Below, in pieces: positions 48,144-55,043 of a stretch of 55,043 nucleotides of DNA (positions are counted from its first letter, which is position 1; every line of letters starts with the position of its first letter). The stretch covers positions 1 to 55,043 of the forward strand of contig JAEZYU010000043.1 in assembly GCA_023418915.1 (NCBI GenBank), written 5' to 3'. The position numbers and the translations under genes were made by a program. The notes under the pieces were generated by a model that had not been told where the DNA came from, ran no database searches, and saw only the letters and a program-made list of their open reading frames with translations. The DNA is from Bacillota bacterium. Its GTDB lineage: Bacteria > Bacillota > Clostridia > Acetivibrionales > DTU013.

Positions 48144-49699
48144 ATGCAGTAGTTTATCTGCTGGTCCGTCAATATGCCAACAGGATCAAGAGGATTTTCA
48201 GTAAGCCTTTAAAAGCCGTGCTGACCATATTTGCCTTTCTGTGCATCATAAGCGGGCCTGTGTTAATGATTGCCATTCCGAATGCATATGAAGGAATTGT
48301 CGGTATCGAGACCAGGGAGTTAGTAATAGCAGGCATACAGCTTTTTATCGGTATAACGCTGATATTGTCCTCACTTTCACAGCAGAGCGGGCTTTTCACT
48401 TATTCTGAAGCCAGCATATTATTCAGTTCACCGTTTTCAAAAAGAACGATACTGATATACTCAACACTGCAGACCTTGCCTGCGTCAGTATTGACGGCCT
48501 TGTTCATGTGCTTCTATTTCCCGTTTATCATAGGAAGTGCAATGACGCCGCTGAAGCTGCTTGTGACACTGCTGGTCATGTCGCTGATGATTTTTTGTGT
48601 GTATATCCTATACTATTACATTTATATACAGGACATTGCACACACCGGCCTCAAAAAGAGGCTGAAGAAGTATGCCTGGATGTTTTTTGCGGTGATTGCA
48701 GCCATATTTGCGGGGACATGGCTCACAAACGGCCATGATTTCGGCAAAGCGGCGGTTGCATTTTTTACGAGCCCGATATATAATGCATTTCCTGTGTTTG
48801 GCTGGGCAAAATGGGCGGTGGCAGCTCTGCTGAACGATCACTATTTTACCGGCTTCATTCCTGCAACTCTGCTGCTAGCTTTAGCATCATACATATTAGC
48901 CAGAATATATTATTCACAGGATGTAGACTTTTTTGAAAAAGCGCAGCTTGATTCCATAAGGCTGCAGAGGATAATGGACAATCTCAAAAGCAGCGGATAC
49001 GATGCCAGCGGTATGACGGTCCAGAAGGTCCGAAGGGCTAAAGCCAAATTTAGGCCAGGCGCAGGAGCCATAATGTCGAGACAGCTGCTTGAAATGAAGA
49101 AAAAGGGTCCGATGCTGACCTTTAAGGAACTTATCAATGGAATCATTTATTTAGTAATCGGACTTGCAGCAGGCCTTGGATTTGAGTTTGTGTACCCGAT
49201 GATCATTTTCTCCATGGTGATGAGTACCACTACAGACAACTGGAATGCAGAATTCAAGAAGCCATATATATACCTGATACCGGAGAATTCGATCAAAAAG
49301 CTGATGTATGCCGTTGTGCCAGGCATAATAAAGACTACACTTGGCGAATCATTAATAATGATCGCAGCAGCAGCATTGTTCAGGGTCAGTGTATACGATA
49401 CCATTTTCTATTTGCTTTTGCTTTTGTCCTATATTTTGCTCTTCACATCAGCCGGCGTTTTTACGTACAGGATCATGGGCCATATGACAAACGCTCTGCT
49501 GCTTATGTTTATGAGAGTGTTGTTCATCATAGCCTCGGCAATACCAGGCGGCATATTAGCTTTTGTAATGCTGATGGTGACGGGCGAAACGGGTCTGGCC
49601 TTCATCATGACTCCGGTGATCCTGGTCAATCTGGTATGCGGCTTGTTCTTTATGATCATGAGCAGAAAACTGCTTGAGCGGAGCGAGATTATGAATTAA
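48140..49699 (+). CDS. Large ABC exporter permease
   Basis: The 519-residue membrane protein has about 12 hydrophobic helices, in two clusters (residues 25-270 and 335-515) separated by a charged cytoplasmic segment (MDNLKSSGYDASGMTVQKVR and onward). The N-terminal coupling region SEASILFSSPFSKRTILIYS is typical of the putative ABC exporter family that pairs with a single ATPase. It forms an ATGA overlap with the upstream ATPase. The substrate is unknown. It converges with the FAD-Rieske gene, 10 bases away. Confidence 0.87.
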   Translation: MNAVVYLLVRQYANRIKRIFSKPLKAVLTIFAFLCIISGPVLMIAIPNAYEGIVGIETRELVIAGIQLFIGITLILSSLSQQSGLFTYSEASILFSSPFSKRTILIYSTLQTLPASVLTALFMCFYFPFIIGSAMTPLKLLVTLLVMSLMIFCVYILYYYIYIQDIAHTGLKKRLKKYAWMFFAVIAAIFAGTWLTNGHDFGKAAVAFFTSPIYNAFPVFGWAKWAVAALLNDHYFTGFIPATLLLALASYILARIYYSQDVDFFEKAQLDSIRLQRIMDNLKSSGYDASGMTVQKVRRAKAKFRPGAGAIMSRQLLEMKKKGPMLTFKELINGIIYLVIGLAAGLGFEFVYPMIIFSMVMSTTTDNWNAEFKKPYIYLIPENSIKKLMYAVVPGIIKTTLGESLIMIAAAALFRVSVYDTIFYLLLLLSYILLFTSAGVFTYRIMGHMTNALLLMFMRVLFIIASAIPGGILAFVMLMVTGETGLAFIMTPVILVNLVCGLFFMIMSRKLLERSEIMN

Positions 49700-49709
49700 T
49701 AATCCACGG

Positions 49710-51272
49710 TCAATTTTCATCATTGCCTGATCCAAGTCCTGATTCAAGAGGCTTTATGGATTCGAGAGCCGGACCCTCTATGATATCGCCGGTATAGGAG
49801 AACCTTGAGCCATGGCAGGGACAGTCCCAGGATAATTCAGCAGAGTTCCACTTGAGCTCGCAGCCCAAATGAGTGCAGGTGGTGCTGACAAAGTGCAGTT
49901 TTCCGTTATTGTCACGGTAAACGCCGACTTTTTTGCCATCGACTTCAGTAATTTCCGCTTGCCCTTTTTCCACTTTCACAGTTTCGTCCGGTATGTTTAA
50001 TTTGCCTGAAATAAGGCTGATCGCCACGTCTGTGTTTTCCTTTATGAAATTTTTGGCCGACGCTCCGGGCGTGAAACGCGACGGACTGTAAACCTCCTGC
50101 CATGGACTTTTACCCTTTACGATCAGGTCGGAAATGATCATTGCCGATGCTGTACCGTTGGTGATACCCCATTTGTCAAAGCCTGTGGCCACGAATATGC
50201 TTTCTCTGCCTGATGTCATAGGCCCTGTGAACGGGATCTCGTCCATTGCGGTATAATCCTGTGCCGACCATCTGTAGGGAATGCTGATTATGTCAAACAT
50301 AGGCTTTGCATAATCCCTTATGATCTCATAATGGTCATGTAGGTTATTGCCGTGGCCTGTCTTGTGATTTTCACCCCCCAACAACACCAGATCCAGGCCG
50401 TTTCCTACATGTGAGCGAAGAGTCCTGGATGGCTGCTCCGCATTGATGTACATGCCTTCAGGAAAACTGCCGCTGATCTTGATTCCCATAAGGTATGTGC
50501 GTTGAGGATAAACCCTGGCGAAATAAAGGCCGGGCTTATCATAAAAAGGGTAACGGGTTGCCTGGATGATGTATTTTGCTCGTATTTTACAGCCGTTGTC
50601 GGTGATGACAGTATTTGTGCCGCCCTCCTGTATATCGACTGCACGAGTTTTTTCGAATATTTGGCAGTTTTCTCCGACAATCAGCGAAGCCAGTGCCAAG
50701 AGGTATTTCCGAGGGTGAAAGTATGCCTGGTTCGAGAATCTTACAGCGCCTTCAACTCCGAAGGGAAGATCCAGCGTTTCAGCATATTCAGCGGGAAGAC
50801 CAAGCTTTTTTGCTGCTTGTGTCTCATCTTCAAGCTTTTGTATGTAGCTGCTGTCCTGAGTGAACACCAAAGCGGGAACTCGTTTGAAATCGCAGTCAAT
50901 ATTGTTTTCGCGGACAATTCTTTCTATGAAATCAATTGCTGACTGGTTGGCATGTGCATATTGCTGTGCCCTTTCCTCGCCGACGGCTTTGATCATTTTA
51001 TAGTATTTTAGAGTATGCTGGGATGTGATCTTTGCGGTGGTATGAGCTGAAACGCCTTTTGCAATGCGGTTTGCTTCGATGACTGCGGACTTCACGCCGT
51101 GTTTTTGCAGCAGGTATGCGGTCGTAAGACCGGTGATGCCGCCGCCCACTATTGCAGCATCCACTTCTATGTCGTTTTCCAGTGCAGGATAATCAGTATC
51201 GCTGGTCGTATCGATCCAAAGCGATATTGGAACCTCACTCAGCTTTATATTTTCTTCGTTATTTTTACTCAT
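49710..51272 (-). CDS. FAD-dependent oxidoreductase with C-terminal Rieske domain
   Basis: The 520-residue protein has a DAO-type FAD domain at residues 30-400 (dinucleotide fold DAAIVGGGITGLTTAYLLQK) and ends in a Rieske 2Fe-2S domain with CTHLGCELKW and CPCHGSRF, giving Cys-x-His and Cys-x-x-His ligands. This gcvT-like or YhfW-like fusion occurs in many Firmicutes and is presumably an electron-transfer amine or small-molecule oxidase with unknown substrate. ATG 51272 is chosen, with GGAGG about 5 to 9 bases upstream. ATG 51284 would place the ribosome site inside the gene. Confidence 0.93.
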   Translation of the reverse strand: MSKNNEENIKLSEVPISLWIDTTSDTDYPALENDIEVDAAIVGGGITGLTTAYLLQKHGVKSAVIEANRIAKGVSAHTTAKITSQHTLKYYKMIKAVGEERAQQYAHANQSAIDFIERIVRENNIDCDFKRVPALVFTQDSSYIQKLEDETQAAKKLGLPAEYAETLDLPFGVEGAVRFSNQAYFHPRKYLLALASLIVGENCQIFEKTRAVDIQEGGTNTVITDNGCKIRAKYIIQATRYPFYDKPGLYFARVYPQRTYLMGIKISGSFPEGMYINAEQPSRTLRSHVGNGLDLVLLGGENHKTGHGNNLHDHYEIIRDYAKPMFDIISIPYRWSAQDYTAMDEIPFTGPMTSGRESIFVATGFDKWGITNGTASAMIISDLIVKGKSPWQEVYSPSRFTPGASAKNFIKENTDVAISLISGKLNIPDETVKVEKGQAEITEVDGKKVGVYRDNNGKLHFVSTTCTHLGCELKWNSAELSWDCPCHGSRFSYTGDIIEGPALESIKPLESGLGSGNDEN

Positions 51273-51428
51273 ATGATCCTCCATGTATCCTTCATATAGT
51301 GTAGACCTTATATTTAGTTAATCTTTCAGTTAATCTTTCTCATTGCCGAATCTGCCTGCAAACCTCGATAATAATCTTTGATAGCTGTGAGTACAGGCAT
51401 CACCGTTAACGGCTCTGCCATGTAAATA

Positions 51429-51541
51429 CAGGCTTATCGATATATGCCTTGACCACATTAATGCAGGCTTATCGATATATGCCTTGACCGTATTAATGCA
51501 GGCTTATCGATATATGCCTTGACCACATTAATGCAGGCTTC
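51429..51541. repeat. 35-bp tandem repeat with embedded palindrome
   Basis: CAGGCTTATCGATATATGCC followed by TTGACCACATTAATG repeats at 51429, 51464 and 51499 and starts again at 51534. Each unit has GGC-TTATCGATATAT-GCC, a small palindrome. It lies in the 51273-51650 gap between two leftward genes. The remainder of that gap is a terminator (51578-51604) and nothing else recognisable. Confidence 0.85.
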
Positions 51542-51577
51542 ATATATAGCATCTCAAAAAGCTGCTATTTCATGCAA

Positions 51578-51604
51578 AAAAAAGCCGCCTTTTGGCGGTT
51601 TCTA
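51578..51604 (-). terminator. Terminator of the leftward DUF1189 gene
   Basis: On the minus strand ACCGCC-AAAA-GGCGGC is followed by eight T residues. It lies about 50 bases past the stop at 51651. Confidence 0.9.
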
Positions 51605-51650
51605 TTATCGTGTTCGATGTTATGGATATGAATGCTTAATTGTGATCAGC

Positions 51651-52805
51651 TCAGTCGTCGTGAACATCCTTGTCAGTAGGCTCATCAGAGTTTGAGGGTT
51701 TATCCATGTCAGTAGGCTCATCGGAGCCTGAGGGTTTATCTGTGTGAGCTGGTTCACCGGAGTCGTCGTGAACATCCTTGTCAGTAGGCTCATCAGAGTT
51801 TGAGGGTTTATCCATGTTAGTAGGCTCATCGGAGCCTGAGGGTTTATCCGTGTTAGCTGGCTCACCAGAGTCGTAAGGGCTAATTGAGTGAGTGTTATTA
51901 TCTAGATCATCGGTCTTTGTTCTGTCATCAATGTCCTTATCAAAGTCATTGGCTCTAAAATCGCTATCACTAAAGGTATTTGTTCCAAATGCATCATTGG
52001 CAAATCCGCCGAAGCTTTCTGGGTCGCCTGCCAGAGCACTTATTTCGTATTTTATCCTGTTTAAAGAGCCGGTGATATAGATGGCACAGCCGATATAGAA
52101 CAGCACCCACAGAAAAGGTACGCTAAGCTGAAGTATATTGAGTATAGTACATACAATAAGTGGCAAGGTCATAGAATAAATGCTTATCTTGAATATGCTC
52201 CGATATGTAAGATTTGTTCGCTTGATTGAGTTGACTGCCATTCCGATAAGACTGACAATTAGCGCACTGATGAACTTTCCAATGATAAAAAACAACCCTG
52301 CGATGATAAAAATTATTGTCAATACCGGCTTCATCATAGGTATGGACCGGATCAGATCATCACGCGTCATGACCAACCCCTGATACAAGCTGAGCGGAAC
52401 CTCCGATCTGTCCACATAATTCTTCACTATGAACTTTTCACTGGTGATCAACATTACGGTATCATATTGATTAAGGATGATATCTTCGGCGCCAGGCCTT
52501 GTATCGATCACGACAGGAACCCCTTCGCTTTCGATCACAAAGGGCATATCTCCATTGACTTCAAGCTTTCCGTTATCAAATCTGAAATCAGGAATGTTTT
52601 CTGCAATATAACCGGTCGTCAGATCGATGACTTTACTGAACTCATTATATGTTGACACATTCACAGCGATCGAGAGCACCAGTGTGATAAGAAGCAGGTA
52701 CACTACTGATTTTCCAGTGCTCTGCCTGAGAAACAGCCTGTATTTGTCAAAGCTGGTGATGCTGTAATATAGACGGCTGAAGAAGCCTAGTTTTGTCTCA
52801 TTCAT
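51651..52805 (-). CDS. DUF1189 family membrane protein with repetitive C-terminal tail
   Basis: The 384-residue protein has a first helix at about residues 30-52, an extracytoplasmic domain (about 53-160) with NGKLEVNGDMPFVIES, and three to four helices (about 165-265), the DUF1189 pattern. A hydrophilic tail follows, carrying two 36-residue repeats (DSGEPANTDKPSGSDEP, TNMDKPSNSDEP, TDKDVHD) built from 12-residue blocks. The function is unknown. ATG 52805 follows GGAGG. The promoter at 52842-52869 lies immediately upstream. Confidence 0.88.
   Translation of the reverse strand: MNETKLGFFSRLYYSITSFDKYRLFLRQSTGKSVVYLLLITLVLSIAVNVSTYNEFSKVIDLTTGYIAENIPDFRFDNGKLEVNGDMPFVIESEGVPVVIDTRPGAEDIILNQYDTVMLITSEKFIVKNYVDRSEVPLSLYQGLVMTRDDLIRSIPMMKPVLTIIFIIAGLFFIIGKFISALIVSLIGMAVNSIKRTNLTYRSIFKISIYSMTLPLIVCTILNILQLSVPFLWVLFYIGCAIYITGSLNRIKYEISALAGDPESFGGFANDAFGTNTFSDSDFRANDFDKDIDDRTKTDDLDNNTHSISPYDSGEPANTDKPSGSDEPTNMDKPSNSDEPTDKDVHDDSGEPAHTDKPSGSDEPTDMDKPSNSDEPTDKDVHDD
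51655..51870 (-). repeat. 108-bp in-frame tandem repeat in the DUF1189 gene
   Basis: Two nearly identical 108-bp units (from about 51655 and 51763) encode 36 residues each. Each is made of shorter 36-bp blocks with GGTTTATCC and CTCATCGGAGCC themes. Length variation would preserve the frame. Confidence 0.85.
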
Positions 52806-52841
52806 ATGATCCTCCAAAACTTCAACTTTGTAATCATACTT

Positions 52842-52869
52842 ATTATACAATACAGCCGGAAATTTGCAA
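52842..52869 (-). promoter_or_regulatory. Promoter of the DUF1189 gene
   Basis: On the minus strand TTGCAA (52864-52869) and TATAAT (52842-52847) are 16 bases apart. The start codon is about 30 bases past the expected transcription start. Confidence 0.6.
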
Positions 52870-53065
52870 AATATTAATTGCTTGATTTAGGAAACGAGAA
52901 GAGCTTTCAGCTTTATATACAGATCTGCTTCATGCTCAAATTTTCAACTTTGGAGAACTCATTCATCCATTTGTATGAGTTTTATGTACTATAATACAAT
53001 GATGTATAAGATTATGTAAATCAAAACAAAATTATCCATCACCAAACTTGCATTTTTGTGCATAA

Positions 53066-53356
53066 ATTGCGCTTGAACACAGGCCGGAACTCCTTATACT
53101 GGATGAACCTACTTCCGAGCTGGATCCTGTAGTTAAAAACGAGCTTCTTGCGCTGTTGATTGAAATAGTACAGGATGAAAGTTGCTCCGTTTTCTATTCT
53201 TCATACATTACTACAAATATCGAAAAAATAGCAGATTCCGTAACGATAATAGACAACGGTAGAATAATTCTAAGCGATTAGAAGGATTCTATACTGGACA
53301 GGTGGAAATTGTATAAAATTGATAACAACCGCTGCACGGGTAGAGTGGAGTTTTGA
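53066..53356 (+). pseudogene. C-terminal remnant of an ABC ATPase gene
   Basis: After an in-frame stop the frame reads ALEHRPELLILDEPTSELDP (Walker B and D-loop) and continues through SSYITTNIEKIADSVTIIDN and GRIILSD to a TAG at 53279-53281. Beyond the stop the same frame continues with the expected tail (KDSILDRWKLYKIDNNRC) to TGA 53354-53356. The stop is therefore a nonsense mutation. Walker A and signature are missing. The histidine of the switch (SSH) has become SSY. It is a decayed YtrB/BcrA-type subunit. Confidence 0.85.
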
Positions 53357-53381
53357 AGGATACCTGGATCGATTCCGTTGT

Positions 53382-53421
53382 TGCCGGGTAATTTGAATGA
53401 ATGCCGGGTAATTTGAATGAA
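53382..53421. repeat. 20-bp tandem duplication in the decayed transporter
   Basis: TGCCGGGTAATTTGAATGAA occurs at 53382-53401 and again at 53402-53421 without mismatch. Confidence 0.9.
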
Positions 53422-53689
53422 CAGCATGGACAAAATCCGGCTGAGGGAATTATGCGACTGCTTGCAAAAGCGGATCTTGCATTGATTGAGGCAGGATTTG
53501 CCGTGTTCACATTATTGTTATATATTCGGATCTTGCACTGATTGAGGCAGGATTTGCCGTGTTCACATTATTGTTATATATTCAGATCTTGCATTGATTG
53601 TGGCAGGATTTGCCGTATTGACATTATTGTTATATATTATATCAATGAGGATATCGGTTATGTTATACAAAAGACGGGTGCTTTTCTAG
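53422..53689 (+). pseudogene. C-terminal remnant of the partner ABC permease gene
   Basis: The reading frame NPAEGIMRLLAKADLALIEA leads into the 56-bp repeat. The last repeat unit then gives SDLALIVAGFAVLTLLLYII followed by SMRISVMLYKRRVLF and TAG at 53687-53689, a typical last helix and basic tail of an ABC-2 permease. Because the triplicated unit is 56 bp long, the frame shifts at each copy and no full product can be made. Nothing of the N-terminal two thirds remains. Confidence 0.75.
53471..53638. repeat. 56-bp tandem triplication within the permease remnant
   Basis: Units at 53471-53526, 53527-53582 and 53583-53638 share GATCTTGCATTGATTGAGGC and AGGATTTGCCGTGTTCACAT with few mismatches. 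Units 1 and 2 are nearly identical and unit 3 is the diverged original reading frame. Confidence 0.9.
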
Positions 53690-53697
53690 GAGGAACG

Positions 53698-54843
53698 ATG
53701 TCAAAAATGCATTTAATAGCCACATCGACATTTGGAATCGAATCGGTGGTGGCGAGGGAACTGAAATGGCTGGGATATGATGATCAGCAGGTTGAAAACG
53801 GCAGAGTCACATTTGCGGGCGACGAGGAAGCCATATGCAGAACAAATATATGGCTGCGGTGCGCAGAACGTGTCCTTCTGAAAATAGGAGAGTTCAAAGC
53901 GCTGACTTTTGACGAGCTTTTCGAAGGAACTAAGGCGCTTCCCTGGGAGCAATGGCTTCCTGAGAATGCAGAATTTCCTGTGGAAGGTAAATCTGTGGAC
54001 TCGAAGCTTTTTAGTGTGTCGGATTGTCAGGCTATTGTCAAGAAGGCTATCGTAGAAAAAATGAAGCTCAAGTATAATAAGCAGTGGTTCGATGAGAATG
54101 GTCCGCTCTACAGGATAGAGGTCAGTTTATTGAAGGACATGGTGACGCTTACAATAGATACATCCGGTACCGGTCTTCACAAGCGTGGATACAGGGACCT
54201 TGTATCAGAGGCTCCGCTAAAGGAAACACTTGCTTCTGCCCTGCTGCTTATCAGCAGATGGAAGCCGGGCAGGGTATTGATAGATCCCTTTTGTGGTTCG
54301 GGTACGATCCCTATCGAGGCTGCAATGATATCATCGAATATTGCGCCGGGTGCCAAACGCAGTTTTTCAGCCGAGGGCTGGCAGCAGATACCTGCAGAAA
54401 TGTGGAGCAAGGCAAGGGAGGAAGCTGCTGACAAAATCAAGTATGATAATGAGATCAGGATACATGGCTCAGATATAGATGACCATGTAATAGGTCTTGC
54501 CCGGCATCATGCAGAGAAAGCGGGAGTTTCACAGCTTATACACCTTCAGCGGATGCCATTTTCCGAAATAAGCTCCAGGCACAAATATGGGTTCATCGTA
54601 TGCAATCCTCCATATGGCGAGCGTATTGGAGAGATGCCTGAGGTGGAGAGGCTGTATAGGGAGATGGGCAGCATTTTCAAGAGATTCGATACATGGTCGT
54701 TCTATGTTATTACCTCACATCTCCGGTTTGAAGCGCTGGTCGGCCGAAAGGCGGATAAAAAAAGAAAGCTGTATAATGGTAGGATAATGTGCAATTACTA
54801 TCAGTTCTTCGGACCTCCGCCGCCAAAACCATCTGCGTTATAA
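53698..54843 (+). CDS. ypsC: THUMP-domain 23S rRNA guanine-N2 methyltransferase, YpsC family
   Basis: The 381-residue SAM-dependent rRNA methyltransferase has an N-terminal THUMP RNA-binding region (about residues 1-160). The catalytic Rossmann domain carries LIDPFCGSGTIPIEAAM (about residues 196-212), HGSDIDDHVIGLARHH and the target-base motif VCNPPYGERIG (about 302-312). It corresponds to the N-terminal half of E. coli RlmL, which makes m2G2445 in 23S rRNA. ATG 53698 has AGGAGG five bases upstream, so the longer frame to 53542, which covers permease debris, is rejected. Its TAA stop lies inside a dispersed repeat. Confidence 0.94.
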   Translation: MSKMHLIATSTFGIESVVARELKWLGYDDQQVENGRVTFAGDEEAICRTNIWLRCAERVLLKIGEFKALTFDELFEGTKALPWEQWLPENAEFPVEGKSVDSKLFSVSDCQAIVKKAIVEKMKLKYNKQWFDENGPLYRIEVSLLKDMVTLTIDTSGTGLHKRGYRDLVSEAPLKETLASALLLISRWKPGRVLIDPFCGSGTIPIEAAMISSNIAPGAKRSFSAEGWQQIPAEMWSKAREEAADKIKYDNEIRIHGSDIDDHVIGLARHHAEKAGVSQLIHLQRMPFSEISSRHKYGFIVCNPPYGERIGEMPEVERLYREMGSIFKRFDTWSFYVITSHLRFEALVGRKADKKRKLYNGRIMCNYYQFFGPPPPKPSAL

Positions 54844-55043
54844 CGAGGCGATATACGTCCCCCACCTCAAAGTATTATCAGCCCATCAGACTGAAAAAGG
54901 CTAATACGTCTTATCAAACTCTTCGGGTTGAAAAAGACTAATACGTCTTTTCAAACTCTTCGGGTTGAAAAAGACTAATACGTCTTTTCAAACTCTTCGG
55001 GTTGAAAAAGACTAATACGTCTTTACAAACTCTTCGGGTTGAA
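54838..55043. repeat. Dispersed repeat modules 2 and 3 expanding into a 37-bp tandem array
   Basis: TTATAACGAGGCGATATACG and TCCCCCACCTC (module 2) are followed by TCAGCCCATCAGACTGAAAA (module 3). Then come 37-bp units starting at CTAATACGTC, at 54901, 54938, 54975 and 55012, and the array runs off the window. Each unit forms GAAAAAGAC-TAATAC-GTCTTTTC and TTCAAAC...GGTTGAA hairpins. No spacers are present, so it is not a CRISPR. Confidence 0.85.

Noticed and set aside
53542..53697. N-terminal extension of the rRNA methyltransferase
   Set aside because: It translates the 56-bp repeat and permease debris, while ATG 53698 has a perfect ribosome site and matches the family start.
54901..55043. 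37-bp repeats resembling a CRISPR array
   Set aside because: Units are directly adjacent with no unique spacers, and no cas genes are in the window.

Overview
The window reads as chromosome of an endospore-forming, probably anaerobic Firmicute of the class Clostridia. The evidence is a complete gerA-type spore germination operon, a tyrosine T-box leader in front of tyrS, a FeoAB iron uptake operon with a Fur box, a two-cluster ferredoxin, strong AGGAGG ribosome sites with frequent TTG and GTG starts, and many ATGA stop/start overlaps. No rRNA, tRNA or phage genes were seen. The species cannot be named from the sequence.

Layout. 1-5982: end of a leftward gene, a 28-bp minisatellite, a structured RNA candidate, then rightward methyltransferase, PhzF-like, double GNAT, TetR and two flavodoxin-fold reductase genes. 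6000-9111: a leftward TetR-controlled ABC exporter operon with a perfect 22-bp inverted repeat at its promoter. 9297-10821: YqxD/YaiI and a nucleoside phosphorylase. 10981-13038: a leftward GntR/ABC operon. 13510-17932: divergent cell-wall genes, a glycosidase-amidase fusion and an L,D-transpeptidase. 17932-19240: an unstable stretch with an ABC ATPase relic, a T-poor repeat tract and a small Ala/Asn-repeat peptide gene. 19335-22868: a heterodimeric ABC exporter. 23066-27856: leftward germination operon with a 56-codon accessory membrane gene missed by length cut-offs. 27953-29574: an intact insertion sequence with a 9-bp target duplication.

29783-37939: GNATs, pncB, T-box and tyrS, HAD phosphatase, WYL regulator, mscL and a methyltransferase. 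37923-39005: a TadG-like surface protein. 39258-43524: metal homeostasis (feoA, feoB, an 8-Cys mini-protein, a Fur-family regulator, a ZIP transporter). 43529-44329: ferredoxin with a Crp/Fnr-like palindrome upstream. 44774-46934: a DUF1538 membrane protein with a double PII protein. 47439-49699: an ABC exporter. 49710-52805: leftward FAD-Rieske oxidoreductase and DUF1189 protein. 53066-53689: wreck of an ABC transporter operon. 53698-54843: 23S rRNA methyltransferase of the YpsC family.

Two themes cross the window. Short tandem duplications are unusually common (unit lengths 20, 26, 27, 28, 32, 35, 37, 56 and 108 bp), inside and outside genes. A composite palindromic repeat family is scattered at about 3.8, 9.2, 29.6, 39.1, 47.4 and 54.8 kb. 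The most interesting under-described units are the repeat peptide with its neighbouring exporter, and the DUF1538-PII pair in which both partners are internal duplications.
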